Shown: one piece after another, positions 55,851 to 64,000 of the stretch
Position numbering within the stretch: position 1 is the first letter of the stretch
Layout: every line of letters starts with the position of its first letter
Source of the DNA: Populus alba
Lineage: Eukaryota; Streptophyta; Magnoliopsida; Malpighiales; Salicaceae
Length of the DNA: 64,000 nucleotides
Direction of reading: 5' to 3'
Assembly (NCBI RefSeq): GCF_005239225.2
Contig: NC_133293.1
Coordinates: 1-64,000 of the forward strand
Program-made: the position numbers and the translations under genes
Notes under the pieces: generated by a model
The model's input: the letters and a program-made list of their open reading frames with translations, nothing else
Database searches by the model: none
Told to the model about the DNA's origin: nothing

Positions 55851-56238
55851 TGGAGCAACCTTGTTAGATTTGTAGATGTTTGACAGAATATTACTTTCAG
55901 GATTAATGAACAACAAGAAGATAATGGCAATGGCAGACGAGTAAGGGCAATTACACAGAATTGTTGGTAAGAGTATAGAAGGAGTATGAGACGAATAGAG
56001 AGTGTGTTCCGCAGATGAAGGAATTTGTTATATCATTCTTTTTGTGCCTCTGCTAGTAACAGAATTCTACTAAATATACAGTTTCCTTCTTCTTACGATT
56101 ATAAGCACGTGGCTTTTACAATCGAATATAAAACGCATAACATTGATTATAACTGAAATATCAAAACGCACCGTCTAACTTAACGGTATTTTAAACTTCC
56201 CTCTTCTCAGTTTGTTTATTCTATTTCCGCGTGTAACA
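55851..56238 (-). repeat. Gypsy 5' LTR
   Basis: About 388 bp, nearly identical to 46,217-46,601, ending GTGTAACA on the + strand and followed by the duplication GCTTC (56,239-56,243). Confidence 0.92.
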
Positions 56239-56304
56239 GCTTCCTGGGCAGACATGCTTAAATGTCGACCTAAAGCAGATAATTCTGCATGAGGTTCCTT
56301 TTTG
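56239..56304 (-). pseudogene. rpl22-like remnant, N-terminal part, joined to helicase exon
   Basis: The minus strand reads KKEPHAELSALGRHLSMSAQEA, matching the region of plastid L22 just before the part found at 46,216-45,943. It follows in the same reading frame directly after the helicase-derived LIEEQRRSALPTRLGHSS, without a visible intron. The gypsy element cuts it at the GCTTC duplication. Confidence 0.7.
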
Positions 56305-58990
56305 CTCGAATGTCCTAGTCTAGTAGGAAGAGCACTTCTTCGTTGTTCTTCGATCAATTTCTGGGCAGATGGGGCGAAAAACTATGAGGACTCAGGCTGA
56401 ACTCCGTCTAAAGTAGCAACCATTTGCCCAGCTGATGACTCCAAAACCTCTTCAATAGCTGGTGGATTAACAAACTCAAATTTGCACCACGCAACACGCT
56501 CCAGGGATCTTATTGCACTCCTTTGATTGCTGTTAAACATTAAAATAACGTTACCTTCCTTTCCTGCACAATCAGTACGACCACATCGATGCACAAATTA
56601 AAGTTCCTGGATCATCCGAAAGCTCAGTGAATAACCTAAAAACAGGTGTCACATTTCTCAGTATATTGAAACCAGTAAATTGCAACCAACATGTTAGAAT
56701 AAAAAACTATGCGCACAAATTCCAATGAGTTGCAGGATTACATGGAACTGGGTGTTAAAAGTCATCAAAGCCTTCGATCTTGTGTACGAGGATGCACTAC
56801 ATACATGTTTTTCATAGGGCTGAATGTACATTTCTCCTGGTTATAAGCATGGCATTAAATAATGATTCAAAAGGTCACATACTCTATGCTAATTCGACAA
56901 ATTTCCATATTCTATGGGTTTGCTCAAATACAAAACCAAATCTCCAATACCAACCGCAACACCACTGTCTAATGTTTATGGAGAGAATAGGACTTTGTTT
57001 CCCTCTTTCTTACAGCATTTCAGAAGGCACAACACTGACAACCACACAAATAAAACAGAAAGTTAAAAAAGAATTCGAATTTTCTTAATGCAAAGTTACA
57101 AAAAGCAACTCCATGACCTTACCAAATCAACATTCGGGATATCAAGCCCATGAGATGCAATGTCAGTTGCAACAAGCACAGGGAACTTTCCCTGTCGAAA
57201 ACCATTCAAAGTTCTCTCCCTCTGATGTTGGGATATATCTCCACGGAATGCCTCAGAAGCTATACTAATTCTTAGTCATGGTGACTCCATCAGCATCTTG
57301 TTTAGTCTGAGTAAAGACAATAGTTTTCCCACTCACTGCATAAACCTGAACATGATGGTTAGAATCCATGGATTAGATAAATCAGAAAATTTTAGAGACT
57401 AAGGGCATGTATATTTTAATTCTTTTGCCTATCTCAGAACAACAAAAAAGAACTGAAAGCCTTAGAAGTTAGAACAAATGCCAAAGATGTGTAAAGCTGA
57501 CTATAGAACTTGAAACCTTACCCAAGGTACCTTTTTCACTACTTGCTACTGACAAAGCAACCACACAAACCATTCATAGCTGATGCATGTTATTTCACAT
57601 ATTCTCTCCCTATTTCTTAAGCGTGCACTTTAAAAAAAAATACTATCAACCGAAATCATGGTTATTTTTCACTTCATGAGCACTTAGATCAAACGAAATT
57701 ACAATACGTAACATACAGCCAGGCATCTAGAAGAAGCAAATAGAAATAGGATCTTAGCTACCCTTGGACAGCAGGCACTAACTTGATCTTATTCTTTACT
57801 TTCCTTTTTTTACTTGCCATGGCCAAATCCAAAATTTATTACCTGCAAGTAAAGCCATTTCTCTCCCAATGCCAACAGATACTTGCAATAGCAAGAAAGG
57901 GAAAGGGAAAGGGAAAGTAAACGAGAAAAAACAAGAATAAAAGAAAAGGGGTTATACCAGATCAATCTGCAAAGGACTGTCCAAATATTTCCTTTCCAAT
58001 TTCTTAACCCAGGAAGTCAAAGTTGCAGAGAAAAACATGCTCTGGTGCGCTTTGATGGTAGATTTCCGAAAATAATTTCCACATCCTCCTCAAATCCAAA
58101 TGAAAGCATTTGATCAGCTTCATCAAGGACCAAATACTCAACCTCTTCCAATTTGAGGCTGTTACCTTTCAATAGTTCAATGGTTCGGCCTGGAGTTCCA
58201 AGTTCCAACTACAATGTCAACCCCACGAGAACGAGCATTTTGCTGGATGATATACGAAACCCCTCCATAGGCACAGACAGTATTCAAATAAGGTGCAGAC
58301 CTTTTCATTTCTTTCTCTACTTGCTTCGCTAACATCCGAGTCGGTGTTAGGACCAAAACTCTAGGAAGCCTACCATTTGGCCTGTGAAGTTAGAAAAGAA
58401 AGACATTGAGGTCATGAATTCAAAGAATTATAAAGGGAGACATGATATGTGGCATTATGAGTGTCTGTGAACTTGTTTGTTCAGTGAGGCGTTTGATGAC
58501 GGGAATGCCAAAAGCTAATGCCTTTCCAGTCAGATTCTTTACACGAGCAATGATATCTCGACCTTCTAGTGCCGGGACTAAAACAGCTCTCTAAATCATT
58601 CAAGGGAAAAACAAAAGCAACACAATCTAGAAAAACAATAAGAGGATACTCCATAAGAAAATACTATCCAGTATTGCAAATAAAGAGATGAAGGGGACAA
58701 GGAGGGAAGTACTGACTTGAATGGTGAAAAGATTGGTAATTCCGCGAGTGTGAAGAGCTTGGATAAGTCGCTGAGGCAAACACAAGTTGGAAATGTCAAG
58801 CTGGTCATTTGGGCGGGTGGTTTCGTGATTCAGAGCATCAGTGCCATCTTTAAAATTATCGTCAAGTTGGGTATTTTCGGCGAGGATAGAATTGGGAGTG
58901 GAGATGGCACTGAGAATGAAGCTGCTGATGGTAGTAGCAGTGGTAGTAATAAATTGAGTTTTGTCTATCAAAGAGTTGAAGCGTCCTATC
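56305..58990 (-). pseudogene. Tandem RH3-type DEAD-box helicase copy, decayed and partial
   Basis: Blocks collinear with the gene at 39,670-45,521: exon 1 part (58,717-~58,980, without most of the transit peptide), exon 2 (~58,487-58,590), exon 3 (57,958-58,381), exon 5 (57,123-57,345) and exon 6 (~56,305-56,634). Exon 4 and exons 7-10 are not seen. Lesions: Walker A GTGKT is now LTGKA, exon 3 has a frameshift near 58,205, and exon 6 has a stop near 56,384. DEAD (LVLDEADQM) survives. Instead of exon 7 the frame continues into rpl22-like sequence. It is a dead duplicate of the neighbouring gene. Confidence 0.9.
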
Positions 58991-59321
58991 CTGTAAAGGA
59001 AGTCTCAAGCAAAGTAAAAAAATCCAAGAAGACCGTTAACACTAGAAACACACCCTTCTCGTGTCTTGTCCTTTTCATGTGCCCTCCCCTCCTCTCTTCC
59101 TCGTCCCACAAAAGGAAAGAAAACCCAGAGCTCATCCATTCTCTTCTCGGGCATTGTTTGTCGGTGATTAGTTCTCTTGCATCACTCATTTATTTCGGCG
59201 ATCTCTTCTCATGTATCATCGTCTAGTGGTGACTAGTTCTCTTGCTTTACTCATGTATTTCGATGGTTTTTTTTATTCTTTATTTATCGAACCCTGACTA
59301 AATCATAGAAACAAAACTACA
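58991..59321. other. Spacer with a short direct duplication
   Basis: A unit of about 63 bp containing TAGTTCTCTTGC and ATTTCG is repeated at about 59,163 and 59,228. The rest is likely 5' flank of the phosphoglucose isomerase fragment. No gene is recognised. Confidence 0.4.
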
Positions 59322-59535
59322 ATGGCTTCATCAACTATAATCTGCGAAACCCAGCCATGGAAGGACTTGAAGGTAAATAAAAAAATGCTTCTTATTTTTG
59401 AATTTTGTTTCATATATATGAAAGAAAGAATCATCAGTATTTAATTATTTATTTGCAGTCTCACGTTGAGAAAATTTAAAAGACTCATTTACGAGATCTG
59501 CTGAGCGACGCTGACCGATGCAAGTCAACGATCCT
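59322..59535 (+). pseudogene. Cytosolic phosphoglucose isomerase, first two exons only
   Basis: Exon 1 (59,322-59,372) encodes MASSTIICETQPWKDLK. Exon 2 (59,459-59,535) encodes SHVEKI, a TAA in place of the expected Lys, then KTHLRDLLSDADRCKST. These match the N-terminus of plant cytosolic glucose-6-phosphate isomerase (glycolysis; fructose-6-P and glucose-6-P interconversion). Splice signals GT and AG are intact, but no later exons follow; CACTA-type DNA begins about 350 bp on. It is a truncated relic. Confidence 0.82.
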
Positions 59536-59851
59536 GTAAGTCTATTTATAGTTCTCGTTACAACGAATTCAGTTTGTAAATTGTAATGCATGTGTGCATA
59601 TTGATTTTGATGGAATTACGCATGACTGCTCGCGCCAAGAGTTCCCTTATTCTTTTCATGCTAATTTAATTCAATTCACAGATACATTCACATAAAGAAA
59701 ACAACCTATTATAATAAATTCATTAAGGAAAACCATAATTTCCCCCTTTTCCTCTTTACTCTTCATATGGTCAGCTAACTTTCCTTGCCCCCACTCATAT
59801 GGCTGGCTTTTTATATCAATCCGAGTTGTCCTTAGAAATTATGATAACAAG
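59536..59851. other. AT-rich stretch, possible isomerase intron
   Basis: It follows the donor site of isomerase exon 2 and may be the start of its next intron. Nothing else is recognised. Confidence 0.35.
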
Positions 59852-60866
59852 CACAATAACCTTATACAATTTTTTTCCATCTGTAATTCAGTCGGTACCT
59901 ACCGACGGACACTATCCGTCGATAATTACTGACTGAATTACGGATGAAAAGTTCAGAATTAAAAAAAAAAAAAAGGTCGCTGACATGAAGGTTTTGGCGA
60001 GGTGGTTTTTTCTGACGGATTCAAAACAGCAGAACCGTACATTGACGTGACCGATTCACCGTTAAAAATACCGACGGATTTGAAATGATGGATCCGTACG
60101 GTGACGTGTTTATTTTTACAACAGAATATTCGACAGAATAATCCGTCGGTGAAACCGTCAGAAAAAGTTAATATAATTCCCTACCTGCCGACCCTCTCCT
60201 CCCCTATTTCTCCTTCTTCTTCCTAATCTCAACTCTCCCCATCTGCAAACAACCAGCACCCAAACAAAAATCTCCCTCATCTCAGCACAACAAGTTATAT
60301 TTCTTGAAGTTTTGTGGTCACAACATCCGTGTTCTGATTTGCCGACGGATTTTATCAATTTTTATAAGTAATTCTATCTTTTTAAATTTTAACATTTAAA
60401 TGTCGATTTTGTTTTTTTTTTTAGTATATGTATTTTGTTAGTAGATGTACATGTTTTATTGTTATTTCTCAAACAAACTTGTAGTATATGAATGTATAAT
60501 TTTATACCTGTTATGGTTTGTTTTAGATTTTGTAAGATTGTATTTGTTTCTAATTCGTTAAAACTTTATGGAATTACCGAATTACATATGCTGTTTTGAA
60601 ATAATTAATAGCTTGCTTAATGGGTCCGTTTTAAATTTTATCAATGATATTGCAGTATGGTAATTTTTGTAAATTTATATATATTAATTTGTACGTATGG
60701 ACGTTGATAAATGATCATAATGAATATTTAATATTTATGAGAAGTTGTTATTGGTTTGTTGGATAATCTCGAGGTAAAGTAATATTTTTGCAAGTTTATT
60801 TACCTAACTTAGTTAATTAATACATGATGTCATCATAATTTTATAAAGGTTCGATTTATATAAGTC

Positions 60867-61007
60867 ATGGATAATCGTTCATGGATGTATCGAGATTCAC
60901 CCCAAGGATTGCAGAGGATGGATTATTGTAACGGGGTTCAGGGTTTTATTAATTTCGCAACATCTATTCCCAGAAATTTTACTGGATGTGGTATTAGGTG
61001 TCCATAA
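60867..61007 (+). pseudogene. CACTA transposase-associated domain remnant
   Basis: The ATG at 60,867 starts 46 residues (MDNRSWMYRDSPQG, then GVQGFINFATS, then GCGIRCP) and a stop. This resembles the N-terminal transposase-associated domain of En/Spm TNP2-type proteins. The rest of a TNP2 gene is absent. Confidence 0.6.
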
Positions 61008-61079
61008 ATTTCTGAAGTAATCACTATTTCATTAATTTCATTTATTTTGATGTTCAAAAACATTGAGGCCGCCCGAGTA

Positions 61080-62325
61080 AAATCATCGGCATTTAAATCG
61101 TCGATGGAGATTCCATTGTTTCAATGGAGTCAGATATCCAGGCATCCTAAATGGATGCCTCAAATCAATGCATGGTTTAACAGATTTGAGGTTGGTGTTA
61201 ATTTATAATTTTCAGCTTGTTTCTAATAAATTATTAATATAATTGTAAATAAATTTTTATTTTTATTTTTATTTAAAATTAACTTTTTATACACATGACA
61301 GATTTTGATGGGACAGTGAACATAACACATTATTAATATAATGGTATGGGAAAATCATGTGGCAACTAGGTAACATTGAAAACAATACAACCTTTTTTTT
61401 AGATAAAAATTTATGTTTCGAAATGTAATTTTTTGTTGCGTGAAGTAGGTTGCGTGATTTTTGGTACAAAACCCAAAAAAGGACAAAAAAAAACAGCGAG
61501 GGATAAGGGGTTCCAAGGCTGGAAGAATGTTGCAGTTTGGAGGGATTTCAAACCGATATAAATCCTGGAAGATATATAGCCGCACTATCTTGAGCACATG
61601 ACCTCTGAGCAGTTCACACGACGCTCACAGTCTGGTGCTGGCAACCGGAATTGATCAATTCATGGCTTGGTGACAACGCACATTGGCGGCTCTGTTCCAT
61701 TTGCTGCACATGTGAAACGGATGGTAAGATTAATTTAAATGAAATATATTGTTTAATTAATTTTTTGTTAATAAATTTTTTTCATTACAGGCTACATCTC
61801 TTGGACGTGAGCCGAGCCCGATGGAGCTGTTTGTGGAGACGCACATGAAGAGTTAAGATCACCAAAAGGGGGCGCAACAGTTCATTGACAGCCGTGCTCA
61901 ACATTTCGTGGTATGTTTGTTCAACCATTTTTTTTGTAAGTTATTATGTTTATTGAATTGAATATAATAATCAGTTGAGGAAGAGATACGGGGACGATCC
62001 TTTGACTCATCCGGAATTCGATCCAGATTTGTGGATGGAGGTTGGATCGTCAGGTGGACCCGATAAAAATCAAGTTTACGGGCTCTTCAACACTACGGCC
62101 GATAACTTGCGGTCGGCCCATAGTGCTTCAACTGTTGGGAGCTCCCAATCTAAGGAGTTTGAGGCCTTGCAGCAACACACGGCTTAGCTCACCAAAAAAT
62201 ACGACCACCTATCATCGGAGTACGCACAACTCAAAGCGTCTCATGCACAACAAAGAGCGGAGTCAGCACAACAAAAGGAGGTTTATGAACAGCTTCGCAA
62301 AATGGTCATGAACATGGCATCATAG
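61080..62325 (+). pseudogene. Transposase_24 (Ptta/En/Spm) remnant
   Basis: Scattered exon-like blocks: about 61,105-61,195 (WMPQINAWFNRFE), 61,590-61,725 (HMTSEQFTRRSQSGAG, then THIGGSVPF), 61,793-61,915 (LGREPSPMELFVETHMKS), and 61,975-62,325 (LRKRYGDDPLTHPEFDP, then a predicted coiled coil rich in Gln, Ala and Lys). Stops occur at about 61,655, 61,855 and 62,185. These match the Transposase_24 domain found with plant CACTA elements, thought to bind subterminal repeats. Confidence 0.72.
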
Positions 62326-62624
62326 AGTGGAACATGTGCGCCTAATCCTTTTTAGCCGTATGACCACTAGCCTCCTCCTCCTCCTCCTTCACCTTTATAT
62401 TAATTTGTAATAAACATTATTTACCTTTAAAATTTCATTTAATATTTTTTTGAAACACTTTCATTTTGTAATGAATATTATTTAACTTTGATTTTTTGTT
62501 TTTGATGTTTAATATAAATTTTATTTGCATAATTGGTTTTTATTACCATTAATTTATATCATTTATATTATGTATTCTAAATAATTTTTAAAAAACAAAT
62601 TAAAAAACAACAATTACAAGGGGT

Positions 62625-63120
62625 TTTACCGACAGAATTCATTCGTCGGTATTTGACAGTAGTTGCCACCATCACCGATGACTTTCCAGAGGAATACATT
62701 CGGTCGGTATTTCATATAGTCACCGACAGGTTTACCAACGGAATTAATCCGTTGGCTTTTGACAGTAGTTGCCACAAGTACCGACAAATTTACAAACGGA
62801 TATATTCGGTCGGTATTTCAAACACTCACCGATAAATTTACCGACGGTAACTAGCCATCGGTAATACTCGATATCACTGACGAAATAGAAATCCGTCAGT
62901 AAATTTCAAGCGGGAAACTTTTTTTTTTTGCGCTCAAATTCCATCTGTAAAACCGTCGGCAAATGATTTTTTTGTTTTTCCGACCGATATAGCGATGGAA
63001 TGTGGAATCACCAACGAAAGGAAAGCCGACGGACGTATTCCGTCAATAATATAGTCAGTAAATAATTTACCAACGAATCCCTAATCACATACCGACGGAA
63101 TATTTCTGTCGATAAAACTG
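62625..63120. repeat. CACTA right subterminal repeats
   Basis: Many short direct and inverted copies of words like ACCGACGGAATAT and TTCCGTCGGTA, often mutated, precede the right terminus. In CACTA elements such repeats are transposase-binding sites. Confidence 0.7.
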
Positions 63121-63125
63121 CAAAA

Positions 63126-63135
63126 TCTTGTAGTG
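63126..63135 (-). repeat. CACTA right terminal inverted repeat
   Basis: TCTTGTAGTG on the + strand, that is CACTACAAGA reading inward, a canonical plant CACTA terminus. It is followed by TTC, the possible 3-bp target duplication. Confidence 0.75.
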
Positions 63136-63660
63136 TTCACTTACTCCCCTTTTCAATATTTTCTTATCAACTAGAAAGCATCATTTTATGATTTCATGCA
63201 AGATTTTCATATCTAAATTAGATCATTATTTCATGTTCACATATCCATCCATTAACCCGAATTGTACAGACTTTTCCAAGCTAATTTCTTAACCCAAACT
63301 TACCTCACCTTAATCACTTTATATGGGACTCTAATTTCTCATAATTTTTTGCTCTTGGGGTTGTTCAAATCAACCCCTTAACACCCATTAGTAAAGCTGT
63401 CACAACAGCCTTGCTTTAGTTTCTTGGAGACATTTTTTATCCTTGACAACTCTACACTTAAGGCTAGCACTCTAGCCCCTGTTGTTTTAAAAAAAACAAA
63501 AATGGAGAGGTATTTAGCCCACCCCTAAAAATAGAATTTCAAGGCTCTCATAGCAACCCCAAAGTCTCCTAAAAATTAAGTCTTTCTATTGCTCCATTTC
63601 CATTTAATTTTGCGGCTGTTTCAGCTCACACAAAACTAATTTTAGCTACAGTTTCAATCA
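63136..63660. other. AT-rich intergenic sequence, nothing recognised
   Basis: About 520 bp of unique AT-rich DNA without recognisable genes or repeats. Confidence 0.5.
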
Positions 63661-64000
63661 ACCATAAATCACAAACGACTCATAATACAAACCATCCATA
63701 CGGTCACATTATAATTAATATTATAAGTATCACATATCCAAATATCAACCCCATCCAACGGTGAAATTTTCCAGAAACATAGGTTTAACCAAACTAACCT
63801 AAAACTTGTAGACTTATTATACAAGAAGCATAACTTTTGTTCGGAATGGTTGGTTTTGATATCCATTGTTCAGAATCTATACAGCATTATGAAGAACAAC
63901 ATATCCAAATTATAGCCCGATTCAACGATGGACGGTGGAGAAAATGGTTGACAACTAAAACTGTCTAGAAGTGTACTTTCCCATAAATTTTCCTCCTGCG
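63661..64000 (-). repeat. Diverged 5'-UTR-type monomers, cut by the window edge
   Basis: The blocks CACATATCCAAATAT…CATCCAACGGTG (near 63,731) and CAACATATCCAAATTATAG…TTCAACGATGG (near 63,898) match the monomers in the ORF1-only LINE 5' UTR (33,240-33,820). Intervening text resembling AAACTGACCTGAG… is shared too. The spacing is about 167 bp. This may be the 5' end of a related element continuing past 64,000. Confidence 0.6.

Larger units (their letters stand above)
46217..56238 (-). mobile_element. Ty3/gypsy LTR retrotransposon, decayed, interrupted by a copia element
   Basis: Minus-strand element: 5' LTR 55,851-56,238, PBS for tRNA-iMet, gag, protease, reverse transcriptase, RNase H, integrase, purine-rich tract, 3' LTR 46,217-46,601. 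The flanking duplication is GCTTC. The order (integrase after RNase H) places it in Ty3/gypsy, and the C-terminal SH3/chromodomain-like region suggests a chromovirus-like lineage. LTRs differ by roughly nine substitutions and one 3-bp indel by eye. The copia element at 49,344-54,145 splits protease from reverse transcriptase. All genes carry stops or deletions. Confidence 0.93.
59852..63135 (+). mobile_element. Decayed CACTA (En/Spm-type) DNA transposon
   Basis: The right end is TCTTGTAGTG (63,126-63,135), the complement of the CACTACAAGA terminus of plant CACTA elements. Subterminal regions at about 59,890-60,170 and 62,625-63,120 are packed with inverted copies of CCGACGGA/TCCGTCGG-type words, a hallmark of these elements. 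The interior has transposase-associated remnants on the + strand. The left terminus is uncertain; CACAATAACC at 59,852 is the best candidate, and no matching 3-bp duplication is seen. Confidence 0.72.

Noticed and set aside
59041..59060. CACTAGAAAC as the left CACTA terminus
   Set aside because: It does not match the right end (CACTACAAGA) beyond five bases and has no subterminal repeats next to it.
1..64000. Prokaryotic or viral origin, and tRNA/rRNA genes
   Set aside because: The spliced plant genes and telomere repeats exclude a prokaryotic source. I saw no tRNA cloverleaf gene or rRNA segment apart from the tRNA-derived SINE.

Overview
The window is plant nuclear DNA. The evidence is arrays of the plant telomere heptamer (CCCTAAA on the + strand), spliced plant genes with GT-AG introns, plant L1-type LINEs with a DUF4283 ORF1, Ty1/copia and Ty3/gypsy elements primed by tRNA-iMet, and a CACTA-type transposon. 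The gene set suggests a eudicot; a Malpighiales (poplar/willow-like) origin is only a weak impression. The left 35 kb looks like a subtelomere, because CCCTAAA reading inward from low coordinates is the orientation expected at a left chromosome end.

1-35,100: telomeric arrays alternate with retroelements, all on the minus strand. There are four long LINEs (8,891-14,407; 14,493-20,078; 20,386-25,577; 25,938-31,408). A second, related family of about 2.4 kb carries ORF1 but no ORF2 (892-3,363; 4,065-6,444; 31,517-33,890; 3' fragments at 33,950 and 34,542; a 5' stub at 25,706). One tRNA-derived SINE lies at 8,674-8,868. Eight of nine 3' junctions are identical: CCCTAAAC joined directly to the poly(T) complement of the poly(A) tail. 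This points to telomere-repeat-specific insertion shared by an autonomous LINE, an ORF1-only derivative and a SINE. Two elements lost their distal (3') part and join telomeric repeats directly, as healed chromosome breaks would. The four long LINEs all carry lesions; the ORF1 at 31,714-33,141 is the only intact ORF1.

35,100-39,480: a small inverted-repeat element, degenerate telomere-like DNA, a broken Bud23/RID2-type 18S rRNA methyltransferase gene (35,867-37,934), TTTAGGG-like DNA in the opposite orientation, and a PPR remnant.

39,480-45,940: one complete host gene on the minus strand, a chloroplast DEAD-box RNA helicase of the RH3 type. Ten exons give exactly 777 codons plus a stop, with a transit-peptide-like N-terminus, all helicase motifs, an RGG/SR-rich tail and a CCHC zinc knuckle.

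45,943-58,990: a decayed tandem copy of the same helicase gene whose exon 6 runs into an rpl22-like (plastid ribosomal protein L22) sequence. That sequence is split by a 10 kb Ty3/gypsy element (46,217-56,238, duplication GCTTC), which is itself interrupted by a Ty1/copia element (49,344-54,145, duplication GCTGC). The copia element has a full-length 1,369-residue polyprotein and LTRs identical by eye, so it is the youngest insertion here.

58,990-64,000: the first two exons of a cytosolic phosphoglucose isomerase gene (broken), a decayed CACTA/Spm-type element with Transposase_24-like remnants, then plain AT-rich DNA. The right edge holds diverged copies of the same 5'-UTR-type monomer seen in the ORF1-only LINEs.
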